NCBI RefSeq assembly: GCF_026072635.1
Contig: NZ_AP023081.1
Location: forward strand, 4,708,501-4,772,500
From: Pseudomonas solani
GTDB taxonomy: Bacteria; Pseudomonadota; Gammaproteobacteria; Pseudomonadales; Pseudomonadaceae
Length of the DNA: 64,000 bases
Reading direction: 5' to 3'
Part shown: positions 56,089 to 64,000 of the stretch, piece by piece
Position numbering within the stretch: the stretch's first letter is position 1
How the letters are laid out: every line of letters begins with the position of its first letter
Position numbers and translations under genes: made by a program
The notes under the pieces: model-generated
What the model saw: the letters and a program-made list of their open reading frames with translations, nothing else
The model's database searches: none
What the model was told of the DNA's origin: nothing

Positions 56089-56976
56089 ATGGAACTCCGT
56101 CATCTCCGTTACTTCATCGCCGTTGCCGAAGAGCTGCATTTCGGCCGCGCCGCCGAGCTGCTGGGCATCTCCCAGCCACCCTTGAGCCAGCAGATCCAGG
56201 CGCTGGAGGAGGAGCTGGGTGCACGCCTGTTCGAACGCACCAACCGCCGCGTGGCACTGACCGAGGCGGGGCGGCTGTTCCTCGTCGAGGCGCGCCAGGT
56301 GCTGGCCCAGGTGGGGCAGGCCACCGAGGTGGCGCGCCGGGCCCAGCGCGGCGAGCTGGGTGAGTTGAAGGTCGGCTTCACGTCGTCGGCGCCTTTCACC
56401 TCGGTCATACCCGAAGCCATCTTCCGCTTTCGTCGCGCCTACCCGGACGTGCAGCTGGAGGTGCACGAGATGGTCAGCCGCGACGTGGCCGAGGCGCTGC
56501 TCAACGGGCGCATCCAGGTGGGGTTGATCCGCCCGCTGCCGCTGCCCGAGTCCCTGGTGGCGGTGGAGCTGTTCCGCGAGCCGCTGGTGGCGGTGCTGCA
56601 CGCCGACCATCCCCTGGCGACAGACCCGGCCCTGGACGCCGGGCTGTACCTGCAGGCCCTGGCCGCCGAGCCTTTCGTGTACTTCCCGCGCACTGCCGGT
56701 ACCGGGCTCTACGACCAACTGATCGCCCTGACCCACGAGATGGGCTTCAGCCCACGCATCACCCAGGAATCCCACAGCGCGCTGACCATCATCGGCCTGG
56801 TGGCGGCGGGGCTCGGCGTCTCGGTGCTGCCGGCGTCCTTCACGCGCATGCAGTTCGATGGCGTGGTCTACCGCCGCCTGCTTGACCCCGTGGCGACCAC
56901 GGCGGTCTGGCTGGTGCGCCGCAGCGACGAGCGTTCGCCGTTGTCGCGCTCCTTCATCCAGATGCTGACGCAGTGA
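56089..56976 (+). CDS. LysR-family regulator
   Basis: 295 residues. N-terminal winged helix MELRHLRYFIAVAEELHFGRAAELLGISQPPLSQQIQALE and a C-terminal periplasmic-binding-like effector domain (about 90-295). The first residues match the BenM/CatM-like group, which answer to aromatic acids, but the inducer cannot be read from the sequence. Divergent from the MFS gene. Confidence 0.93.
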   Translation: MELRHLRYFIAVAEELHFGRAAELLGISQPPLSQQIQALEEELGARLFERTNRRVALTEAGRLFLVEARQVLAQVGQATEVARRAQRGELGELKVGFTSSAPFTSVIPEAIFRFRRAYPDVQLEVHEMVSRDVAEALLNGRIQVGLIRPLPLPESLVAVELFREPLVAVLHADHPLATDPALDAGLYLQALAAEPFVYFPRTAGTGLYDQLIALTHEMGFSPRITQESHSALTIIGLVAAGLGVSVLPASFTRMQFDGVVYRRLLDPVATTAVWLVRRSDERSPLSRSFIQMLTQ

Positions 56977-57076
56977 GATTCGCAGGATCAGGCAAGCATC
57001 ACGCAGGAATCGTCTAACCGGGAAAGCCTTCCCGCCCGTAGTCTTTCGCTGTATCGGCGCTGACTACGGGCGCCGC

Positions 57077-57247
57077 ATGCCGAGGTCGAAGGCGATGCGA
57101 GAGCAACAGCGAAGCAACCCGCGCAAGGCCGATCGTGCAGCACTGCCGGTGATCCTGTGGTTGCTGGTGCTGACGTCCCTGTTTCTCGCCACGCCATTGA
57201 TCGAGGCCTGTGTCCTGGGCCACGCGCAAGAGGAGAACAGTCCATGA
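57077..57247 (+). CDS. Small membrane protein ORF, 56 residues
   Basis: Not recognised. A basic N-terminus (MPRSKAMREQQRSNPRKADR) is followed by one hydrophobic helix (PVILWLLVLTSLFLATPLIEA) and a short polar tail ending HAQEENSP. The stop overlaps the start of the next gene in ATGA, so the two should be coupled. The ribosome site before the first ATG is weak; the second ATG at 57095 has GAAGG before it. Confidence 0.55.
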   Translation: MPRSKAMREQQRSNPRKADRAALPVILWLLVLTSLFLATPLIEACVLGHAQEENSP

Positions 57248-57540
57248 CCCCATCCCCATCCTTTACCAGCCTCGCCTCGATCCGCGCCCGCAACGGGCGT
57301 TCGGCCGAGTTGGGCGAGCGCCTGCTCGCCCTGGTCGAACCGGCGCGGCGCATCGAGGGTTGCATCAGCCACGAGGTGCTGCGCGCCCCGGGTGACCCCG
57401 ACCTGTGGTTGCTGCAGGGCCGCTGGGCCAGCCAGGCGGCGCTGGAGCACTATTGCGACGGCACCTGTGGCCAATGCCTGGCCGAGGTGCTGCAGGGCGC
57501 CCTGGTGCTGGAGGCGAGCTACTCCAGCGACACCCTCTAG
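57244..57540 (+). CDS. Antibiotic-biosynthesis-monooxygenase (ABM) domain protein
   Basis: 98 residues of the ferredoxin-like ABM fold: FTSLASIRARNGRSAELGERLLALVEPAR, GCISHEVLRAPGDPDLWLLQGRW and ALEHYC. Such proteins act as small quinone or haem-type monooxygenases or as dimeric stress proteins. The start ATG has GAGGAG upstream. Coupled to the small membrane ORF. Confidence 0.85.
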   Translation: MTPSPSFTSLASIRARNGRSAELGERLLALVEPARRIEGCISHEVLRAPGDPDLWLLQGRWASQAALEHYCDGTCGQCLAEVLQGALVLEASYSSDTL

Positions 57541-57693
57541 CGTCACCGCGGCGCTGCAATGGCGCAGGCGTACCCGCCCCATCCACGGCGGCTTTCAACC
57601 CTATAGATAATCCCTAAGAGCCGCGCCCCGGCTGCTTCCCTATCATCGGCCCATTGATTTCCGCAGCCTGGCTGCCACTTCAAGGAGAGCCTG

Positions 57694-58212
57694 ATGAGCG
57701 AGCAAGACAAAGCGGCCGCACTGGATGACGCCACCCTGGAATTCGCCAACAAGGTGTTCGACCTGGCCCGCGCCGGAGATGCACACAACCTGGTGGCACT
57801 GCTCGACCAGGGGCTGCCGGCGGACCTGCGCAACCACAAGGGCGACAGCCTGCTGATGCTGGCCAGCTACCACGGTCATGCAGACACGGTGCGTGCCTTG
57901 TTGGAGCGCGGCGCCGACCCGGACCTGCGCAACAACAACGGCCAGACCCCGCTCGCCGGTGCCGCCTTCAAGGGCGACCTGGCCATGGTCGAGCTGCTGC
58001 TCGCCCACGGCGCCGATGTGGAAGGCGCGACGCCCGACGGCAAGACGGCCTTGATGATGGCGGCCATGTTCAACCGGGGCGAGATCATCGACAGCCTGCT
58101 GGCCCATGGCGCCCGTATCGACGCCACCGATGCCGGCGGCGCCACCGCCCTGTCCGCCGCCCGGCAGATGGGCGCGGCGCAAGCGCTGGAGCGGCTGTCC
58201 GCCCGGCATTGA
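57694..58212 (+). CDS. Ankyrin-repeat protein
   Basis: 172 residues, about four ankyrin repeats (GDSLLMLASYHGHADTVRALLERGADPD, GQTPLAGAAFKGDLAMVELLLAHGADVE, GKTALMMAAMFNRGEIIDSLLAHGARID). No signal peptide, so cytosolic; a protein-binding scaffold. Similar small ankyrin proteins accompany catalase in some pseudomonads, but no catalase gene is here. AAGGAG precedes the ATG. Confidence 0.92.
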   Translation: MSEQDKAAALDDATLEFANKVFDLARAGDAHNLVALLDQGLPADLRNHKGDSLLMLASYHGHADTVRALLERGADPDLRNNNGQTPLAGAAFKGDLAMVELLLAHGADVEGATPDGKTALMMAAMFNRGEIIDSLLAHGARIDATDAGGATALSAARQMGAAQALERLSARH

Positions 58213-58610
58213 TCCCGGATGGGTTGTGGGCTCCCTGTGGGAGCGGATTCATCCGCGATTGGACTCCCTCCGTGCCCGCCGCATCCCCGTCACCCCGTAG
58301 GGCGGGTGAAACCCGCGTTGTCGTGGTACACCCCCTCGTCGGGTTGCACCCGACCTACAGCGGCACGGCGCCGTAGGTTGGTGCCGAGCGTAGCGAGGCC
58401 CAACGTTGCGTGGTTCGGGTCTGTTGCGTTGGGCTTCGTACCTCAGCCCAACCTACGGGGCTCCGAGTTCCCAGGCAGCACTGCCTGGTGGATGAAAAGA
58501 GCGTCATCCACCCTACAAAAGCTGTCGGCGGCAGGGCATGGAAAGAGGGCGGCTGTAGGGCGGATGCAACCCGCGAAAGCCTTCCTCTCAGATTTCCAAA
58601 CACCAGAAAT
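58213..58610. repeat. Second mosaic island of palindromic repeats
   Basis: No gene. It contains a REP head GTGGGAGCGGATTCATCCGC (about 58237-58256), GTAGGGCGGGTGAAACCCGC (about 58298-58317), a block from GGGTTGCACCCGACCTAC through GTAGGTTGG...CCCAAC (58340-58405) that nearly copies 502-567, its inverted kind GTTGGGCTTCG...CCCAACCTAC (58428-58456), a GGTGGATGAAAAG..CATCCACC hairpin and GTAGGGCGGATGCAACCCGC. Confidence 0.8.
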
Positions 58611-58613
58611 GAA

Positions 58614-58644
58614 AAAGGAGCGGCGCTTGTGGCGCTGCTCCTTT
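58614..58644. terminator. Possible terminator between the ankyrin gene and putA
   Basis: AAAGGAGCGGCGC/GCGCTGCTCCTTT, 12 of 13 pairs, 5-base loop, A-run before and T-run after. It lies 170 bases past the putA stop. The remaining 58645-58810 holds a second hairpin (58747-58766) and no gene. Confidence 0.65.
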
Positions 58645-58810
58645 GCCCGAAGGCCTTGGATGGCGGGACGAGCCGCCTGTTGGAAAAGGCGCCAGGCGGA
58701 TCACCGGGAACCTTGGGTGCCCACATCCCTCTTGAGGAGGCGGGCGCCAGGGGCAGAAGCCCCTGGTTGGAACGGGTGGCGGGCCAGGTGTTCGCCGGGC
58801 CCGCCGGCCA

Positions 58811-61800
58811 TCAGCCGATGGTCATCAGGCTGGCGTTGCCGCCGGCCGCTGCGGTGTTGACGCTCAGGGCGCGCTCGATCAGCAGGCGCTCCAGCGGTAC
58901 CGCGGTCTCGCCTTGGGACAGGCCCTGGACACCGATGATCGGGCCTTTGCGCGCAGCCACTTGTTGGCAGATGCCGCGCAGCTGGTCCGAGTCACCGTGG
59001 TGCAGCACGGCGTCGAATTCCACGCCTTCGGCTTTCCAGTCAGCGACCAGCTGGATGCGTGCCTGTACCGCCTTGGGCAGCTTGCCGCGCAGGGCCTTGG
59101 TGAGGTCGCCGTCCTGCCAGATCACCGCGCTGCCGACCGCGAGGGCGGCGGCCAGCTGCACCAGCAGGTCGCCTTCGTCGTCGGCCAGACCCAGCACATT
59201 GGCGCGGGGCAGCAGCATGTAGGTGTTGCGCTCGCCGGTCGGGCCGGGGAGGGTGCGGGTGAGGCCACTCTGGGAGAGTTCGGCGAAGCCGTCGCAGAGG
59301 CTGGCCAGCTCGGCCTTGCCTTCCTTGCCCGCCCATTCCTTCAGCGCTGCGAGGGGGTTGCCCTGGCGTTGCTGCAGGCTGGTGCGCAGGTGGGTGTCGG
59401 CGGCCTGTTCGTCCATGCGCTTGAAGGTGCGGCTCACCGCGTCCACCGGGCGTGTGGCCAGCAGGCGATACATGTACAGCGGGCCGCCGGCTTTCGGACC
59501 GGTGCCGGAGAGGCCTTCACCGCCGAAGGGCTGCACGCCGACCACGGCGCCGACCATGTTGCGGTTGACGTAGAGGTTGCCGGCGTGGGCCTTGTCCACC
59601 ACCTTGGCGATGGTCTCGTCGATGCGGGTGTGCACGCCCAGGGTCAGGCCGTAGCCGGTGGCGTTGATCTGGTCCAGCAGCTGGTCCAGGTCCTGGCGCT
59701 TGTAGCGCAGTACGTGCAGCACCGGGCCGAAGACTTCGCGCTCCAGCTCGTCCAGGCTTTCCAATTCGATCAGGGTCGGCATCACGTAGGTGCCGCGGCT
59801 CATCACGTCGCCTTCGGTGCGGGCGACCTGGAACACGTGGCGGCCCTTCTTGCGCATGGCGTCGATGTGCTTGTCGATGCCGGCCTTGGCTTCAGCGTCG
59901 ATGACCGGGCCGATGTCGATGGCGAAGTTGTCCGGGTTGCCCAGGCGGCATTCGGCCATGGCGCCCTTGAGCATTTCCAGCGCGCGGTCGGCGACGTCTT
60001 CCTGGATGCACAGCACGCGCAGGGCCGAGCAACGCTGGCCGGCGCTGTCGAAGGCGGAGGCGACCACATCGGTGACCACCTGCTCAACCAGCGCGGAGGA
60101 GTCGACGATCATCGCGTTCTGGCCACCGGTCTCGGCGATCAGCGGGATCGGGCGGCCCTGGGAGTCCAGGCGGCCGGCGACGTTGCGGGCGAGGATGCCG
60201 GCGACTTCGGTGGAACCGGTGAACATCACGCCCTTGACGCGCTCGTCGGCCACCAGTGCGGCACCGACGGTGTGGCCTTCACCCGGCAGCAGCTGCACGG
60301 CGCCTTCCGGGATGCCGGCTTGCAGCAGGATGCGCACGGCCTGGGCGGCGATCAGCGGGGTCTGCTCGGCGGGCTTGGCCAGCACGGTGTTGCCGGCGGC
60401 CAGGGCGGCGGCCACCTGGCCGCTGAAGATCGCCAGGGGGAAGTTCCACGGGCTGATGCACACCACCGGGCCTAGCGGGCGGTGGCTGTCGTTGGCGAAG
60501 TCGTGGCGTGCCTGGGCGGCGTAGTAGCGGAGGAAGTCCACGGCTTCGCGCACTTCGGCGATGGCGTTGGCGAAGGTCTTGCCGGCTTCGCGGGCCAGCA
60601 GGCCCATCAGCGGCTGGATCTCGGCTTCCATCAGGTCGGCGGCGCGGTCCAGGGCGGCGGCGCGCTCCACCGGCGGGGTGGCCTGCCAGATGGGGGCGGC
60701 GGTCAGCGAGGCGAGCACGGCGTTGCCGACGTCTTCCAGGCTGGCGTTTTGCACGTGGCCGACGATGTCGCGACGGTCCGCCGGGTTGGCCACCGGCAGG
60801 CTCTCGCCGGCGCTGGCGTTGCAGCCGAGCATCGGCTGGGCACGCCAGTCGGCGTGGCCGCTGCTGAGCAGGGCGCTGGACAGCGAGCCCAGGCGGTGCT
60901 CGTTGGACATGTCGATGCCGCTGGAATTGGTGCGGGCGCTGCCGTACAGGTCACGCGGCTGGGGAATGCGCGGGTGCGGCTTGCCCAGGGCGCCTTCGGC
61001 GGCGGCGATGGCTTCGATGCTGACGACCGGGTCTTCCACCAGTTGCTTGATGGAGATGGTCTGGTCGGCGATGCGGTTGACGAAGCTGGTGTTGGCGCCG
61101 TTTTCCAGGAGGCGGCGGACCAGGTAGGCCAGCAGCGTTTCGTGGGTGCCCACCGGTGCGTAGATGCGGCACGGGCGGTTCAGCTTGCCTTCGGCGATCT
61201 TGCCCACCACTTGCTCGTACAGCGGCTCGCCCATGCCGTGCAGGCACTGGAACTCGTACTGGCCGGGGTAATAGTTCTGCCCGGCGATGTGGTAGATGGC
61301 CGAGAGGGTGTGGGCGTTGTGGGTGGCGAACTGCGGGTAGATGGCATCCGGCACCGCCAGCAGCTTGCGCGCGCAGGCGATGTAGGAAACGTCGGTGTAG
61401 ACCTTGCGGGTGTAGACCGGGAAGCCTTCCAGGCCGTCGACCTGGGCGCGCTTGATCTCGCTGTCCCAGTAGGCGCCTTTCACCAGGCGGATCATCAGGC
61501 GATGGCGGCTGCGGCGGGCCAGGTCGATGACGTAGTCGATCACGTACGGGCAGCGCTTCTGGTAGGCCTGGATGACGAAGCCGACGCCGTTCCAGCCCTT
61601 GAGCTGCGGCTCGAAGCAGAGGCGTTCGAGCATGTCGAGGGAGATTTCCAGGCGGTCCGCTTCTTCAGCGTCGATGTTCAGGCCGATGTCGTACTGCTTG
61701 GCCAGCAGGGTCAGCGACAGCAGGCGCGGGTACAGCTCGTCCATCATCCGCTCGTACTGGGCGCGGCTGTAGCGCGGGTGCAGGGCGGAGAGCTTGATGG

Positions 61801-62785
61801 AGATGCCCGGGCCTTCATAGATGCCGCGGCCGTGGGACGCCTTGCCGATGGAGTGGATGGCCTGCTCGTAGGAAGCCAGGTAGCGCTGGGCGTCTTCCTC
61901 GGTCAGCGCGGCTTCACCGAGCATGTCGTAGGAGTAGCGGAAGCCCTTGGTCTCGAAGCTGCTGGCATTGGCCAGGGCTTCGGCGATGGTTTCGCCGGTG
62001 ACGAACTGCTCGCCCATCAGGCGCATGGCCATGTCCACGCCCTTGCGGATCAGCGGCTCGCCGGACTTGCCGATGATGCGGTTCAGCGAGCTGGAGAGGC
62101 CGGCCTCGTTGTGGGTCGACACCAGCTTGCCGGTGATCAGCAGGCCCCAGGAGGCGGCGTTGACGAACATCGAGGGGCTCTGGCCCAGGTGCTGCTGCCA
62201 GTTGCCGTTGCTGATCTTGTCGCGGATCAGGGCGTCGCGGGTGCCCTTGTCGGGGATGCGCAGCAGGGCTTCGGCCAGGCACATCAGCGCCACGCCTTCC
62301 TGGGAGGAAAGGGAGAACTCCTGCAACAGGCCCTGGACGATGCCGGCACGGCCGCTGGCGCTTTTCTGGTTGCGCAGCTTCTCGGCGATGCCGTAGGCGA
62401 GCTTGTAGGTGGCGTCGGCCATGTCGGCGGGCAGGCGGGCCTGCTCCAGCAGCATTGGCACCACTTCTTCCTCGGGGCGACGATAGGCCCCGGTGATGGC
62501 GGCACGCAGCACGGATTGCGGCAGGATGCTTTCGGCGAAGTCGAGGAACGGCTGGTGGATCGGGTCGATCAGGGCTTCCACGGCCTCCAGGTCACCCTCG
62601 GCCAGGCGCGCGGCGATGCCTTGGAGCTCGGGAAGGGTCTTGCCGCTTTCCAGGGTCTCCAGGTAGCTGTAGATGGCCTGCTTGATCAGCCAGTGGGGCG
62701 TGCGGTCGATCTGGCGGGCGGCCTCTTTCAGGCGCTCACGGGTGGCTTCGTCGAGCTTCACGCCCAGGGTGGTGGTGGTTGCCAT
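58811..62785 (-). CDS. putA: Trifunctional PutA: repressor, proline dehydrogenase, P5C dehydrogenase
   Basis: 1324 residues. Ribbon-helix-helix DNA-binding N-terminus (TLGVKLDEATRERLKEAARQIDRTPHWLIKQAI), FAD proline dehydrogenase barrel (ISIKLSALHPRYSRAQYER, RLVKGAYWDSEIKRAQ), NAD glutamate-semialdehyde dehydrogenase (FTGSTEVAGILARN, glutamate in ETGGQNAMIVD, catalytic Cys in SAGQRCSALR) and the C-terminal ALDH-like dimerisation domain. It oxidises proline to glutamate at the membrane and, when proline is scarce, represses its own promoter; four GGTGCAACC words upstream fit this. No putP in the window. Confidence 0.97.
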   Translation of the reverse strand: MATTTTLGVKLDEATRERLKEAARQIDRTPHWLIKQAIYSYLETLESGKTLPELQGIAARLAEGDLEAVEALIDPIHQPFLDFAESILPQSVLRAAITGAYRRPEEEVVPMLLEQARLPADMADATYKLAYGIAEKLRNQKSASGRAGIVQGLLQEFSLSSQEGVALMCLAEALLRIPDKGTRDALIRDKISNGNWQQHLGQSPSMFVNAASWGLLITGKLVSTHNEAGLSSSLNRIIGKSGEPLIRKGVDMAMRLMGEQFVTGETIAEALANASSFETKGFRYSYDMLGEAALTEEDAQRYLASYEQAIHSIGKASHGRGIYEGPGISIKLSALHPRYSRAQYERMMDELYPRLLSLTLLAKQYDIGLNIDAEEADRLEISLDMLERLCFEPQLKGWNGVGFVIQAYQKRCPYVIDYVIDLARRSRHRLMIRLVKGAYWDSEIKRAQVDGLEGFPVYTRKVYTDVSYIACARKLLAVPDAIYPQFATHNAHTLSAIYHIAGQNYYPGQYEFQCLHGMGEPLYEQVVGKIAEGKLNRPCRIYAPVGTHETLLAYLVRRLLENGANTSFVNRIADQTISIKQLVEDPVVSIEAIAAAEGALGKPHPRIPQPRDLYGSARTNSSGIDMSNEHRLGSLSSALLSSGHADWRAQPMLGCNASAGESLPVANPADRRDIVGHVQNASLEDVGNAVLASLTAAPIWQATPPVERAAALDRAADLMEAEIQPLMGLLAREAGKTFANAIAEVREAVDFLRYYAAQARHDFANDSHRPLGPVVCISPWNFPLAIFSGQVAAALAAGNTVLAKPAEQTPLIAAQAVRILLQAGIPEGAVQLLPGEGHTVGAALVADERVKGVMFTGSTEVAGILARNVAGRLDSQGRPIPLIAETGGQNAMIVDSSALVEQVVTDVVASAFDSAGQRCSALRVLCIQEDVADRALEMLKGAMAECRLGNPDNFAIDIGPVIDAEAKAGIDKHIDAMRKKGRHVFQVARTEGDVMSRGTYVMPTLIELESLDELEREVFGPVLHVLRYKRQDLDQLLDQINATGYGLTLGVHTRIDETIAKVVDKAHAGNLYVNRNMVGAVVGVQPFGGEGLSGTGPKAGGPLYMYRLLATRPVDAVSRTFKRMDEQAADTHLRTSLQQRQGNPLAALKEWAGKEGKAELASLCDGFAELSQSGLTRTLPGPTGERNTYMLLPRANVLGLADDEGDLLVQLAAALAVGSAVIWQDGDLTKALRGKLPKAVQARIQLVADWKAEGVEFDAVLHHGDSDQLRGICQQVAARKGPIIGVQGLSQGETAVPLERLLIERALSVNTAAAGGNASLMTIG

Positions 62786-62854
62786 TTCTTATCCTCATTC
62801 TTGCCGTGGTCGCGACGGCTTTTGCGGCGCCAAGAGTAGCTGCGCATGAAGCGA

Positions 62855-63032
62855 GGTGCAACCAGGTGCAACCTAAGTTTTTCCAGTCAATCCGACCATT
62901 GGCCGGGCCGTGCAGTAAAAGCCGCACCGCCTTGGTGCCCGTGGCCTGTAGCGCTTCCTTATAAGGTGCAACCCGGTGGCCGGTGGCAGGGTAACCGGCC
63001 AGTCACAAGCCTAGACCCTTTCTGGTTGCACC
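62855..63032. promoter_or_regulatory. Four PutA-type operator words upstream of putA
   Basis: The nine-base word GGTGCAACC occurs at 62855-62863, 62865-62873 and 62965-62973, and as its complement GGTTGCACC at 63024-63032. Each holds the GTTGCA core known for the PutA ribbon-helix-helix. The first two are 10 bases apart, the second and third exactly 100. Confidence 0.8.
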
Positions 63033-63039
63033 TGTGGAA

Positions 63040-63276
63040 TCAATCGGCGGGCCGACGGGCTGCACCGGGGCGGCGCAAGGGGGCGAGCAGCGGCTTGAGG
63101 CCGTTGTGGTCGATCTCCTGCATGAGGGCGAGCAGTCTGCCGATCTCACCTTTCGGGAAGCCTTCACGGGCGAACCAGTTGAGGTAGTGGCCGGGCAGGT
63201 CGGCGAGCAGGCGGCCCTTGTACTTGCCGTAGGGCATTTCACGGGTCACCAGGAGCAGCAGGTCTTCGGGTTTCAT
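63040..63276 (-). CDS. DUF3820 family protein
   Basis: 78 residues from ATG 63276 (MKPEDLLLLVTREMPYGKYKGRLLADLPGHYL...). The MPYGKYKG..L.DLP..YLNWF signature is that of DUF3820, annotated as putative quorum-sensing-regulated virulence factor; the function is not established. A TTG farther upstream would add 12 residues. Cytosolic. Convergent with nothing: it is read toward putA, with about 250 bases between. Confidence 0.85.
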   Translation of the reverse strand: MKPEDLLLLVTREMPYGKYKGRLLADLPGHYLNWFAREGFPKGEIGRLLALMQEIDHNGLKPLLAPLRRPGAARRPAD

Positions 63277-63426
63277 CGGTCTCGCGCCGGCCGGGAGGAG
63301 GGAAGTGGGCAAGAATACCTGCTAACCGGCTACTGTCACTTGAGCCTGAGTCACGAAGCCGATATTTTTGAGCCGCCTAATCATTAGTCTGCTACCAAAT
63401 CGGGCGCGGACCACCCCGGAATCCCC

Positions 63427-64000
63427 ATGAGAACCAACCCCCCATCGCTGCGACGAGAGGAACCCCTGAAGGGCATCCTGCTCGTGTGCCTGGCGATTTT
63501 CCTGTTCTCCAGCCATGACGCGATCTCCAAATACCTGTCGGCCTTCTACCCGATCGTCATGGTGGTCTGGGTGCGCTACCTGGTGCATACGCTGCTGATG
63601 GCGGGCTTCCTGCTGCCCCGCGAGGGCCTGCGCGTGCTGCGTACCCAGCGCCCGCTGCTGCAGCTGGGCCGGGCGCTGTGCCTGATCGGCACCAGCCTGT
63701 TCTTCACCACCGGCCTGCGCTACATCCCCCTGGCGGAGGCCACGGCGGTGAACTTCCTCGCGCCGCTGGTGGTGACCGCGCTGTCGGTGCCTTTCCTCGG
63801 CGAGCGCGTCACCCGTGGGCAGTGGGTGGCGGTGCTGCTGGGCCTGGGCGGGGTGATGCTGATCGTGCGGCCGGGCAGCTCGCTATTCACCCCGGCGATC
63901 CTCCTGCCGCTGGCCTCGGCGCTGTGCTTCGGTTTCTACCAGTTGTTTACCCGGCGCCTGAGCCAGACCGACAGCCCGGGCACCAGCAACTTCATCACCG
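63427..64000 (+). CDS. DMT-superfamily transporter (EamA type), 5' part
   Basis: 191 codons visible; the gene runs off the window. Seven or so membrane helices can be seen (GILLVCLAIFLFSSHDAISKYL first) and the first EamA domain ends near VMLIVRPG, the typical place; the second has begun. Exporter of a metabolite or amino acid, substrate unknown. Divergent from the DUF3820 gene. Confidence 0.88.
   Translation, partial: MRTNPPSLRREEPLKGILLVCLAIFLFSSHDAISKYLSAFYPIVMVVWVRYLVHTLLMAGFLLPREGLRVLRTQRPLLQLGRALCLIGTSLFFTTGLRYIPLAEATAVNFLAPLVVTALSVPFLGERVTRGQWVAVLLGLGGVMLIVRPGSSLFTPAILLPLASALCFGFYQLFTRRLSQTDSPGTSNFIT

Noticed and set aside
58645..58810. Possible gene remnant downstream of putA
   Set aside because: No frame with sensible codon use or any recognisable peptide; only hairpins are present.

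Overview
The window is a high-GC gammaproteobacterial chromosome segment, almost certainly from a Pseudomonas of the P. aeruginosa / P. resinovorans kind. The evidence is the gene order xdhA-xdhB-xdhC-guaD, alkB, GntR regulator, smc, zipA, ligA, ffs (4.5S RNA), dnaX, ybaB, recR, which matches what I recall of the PA1520-PA1534 block of P. aeruginosa PAO1. Pseudomonas-type REP palindromes and the full-length PutA agree with this. No search was run; all family names are from reading the sequence.

Layout. 1-740: 3' end of a GntR regulator, a terminator and a mosaic island of palindromic repeats. 743-7131 (minus): purine catabolism operon xdhA, xdhB, a 49-codon small ORF, xdhC, guaD, with a promoter at 7182-7210 sitting in twin operators. 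7379-8514: alkane hydroxylase alkB, frameshifted in a C run near its end. 8790-16439: GntR regulator, smc, zipA, ligA. 16536-18711: HU protein and a chemoreceptor. 18808-23144: 4.5S RNA, a periplasmic solute-binding protein, dnaX-ybaB-recR. 23182-25180: acetyltransferase plus rhodanese, divergent from FtrA-type regulator. 25257-32210: acyl-CoA dehydrogenase, thioesterase, FabF-type synthase, TetR, thiolase, then an MFS pump divergent from a TetR regulator.

32249-40632 (minus): a complete inner part of a type I secretion system (ABC exporter, HlyD-type adaptor) with its 1552-residue RTX substrate. The substrate carries a FrpC-like Ca-dependent clip-and-link module and four 184-residue RTX repeats. 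A triple-receiver hybrid kinase is divergent from it (40941-44405). 44439-53606 (minus): a MoxR AAA ATPase / vWA-like / beta-propeller operon of the 'bpX ternary system' kind preceded by a large membrane patatin. This is the least understood part of the window and the best candidate for a poorly described system.

53963-58212: an unknown protein behind a consensus sigma-54 promoter, an MFS/LysR pair, a small membrane ORF coupled to a monooxygenase-fold protein, and an ankyrin-repeat protein. 58213-58810: a second repeat island. 58811-62785: putA with four PutA-type operator words upstream. 63040 to the end: DUF3820 protein and the start of a DMT-family transporter. I saw no tRNA, rRNA, insertion sequence, prophage or CRISPR array.
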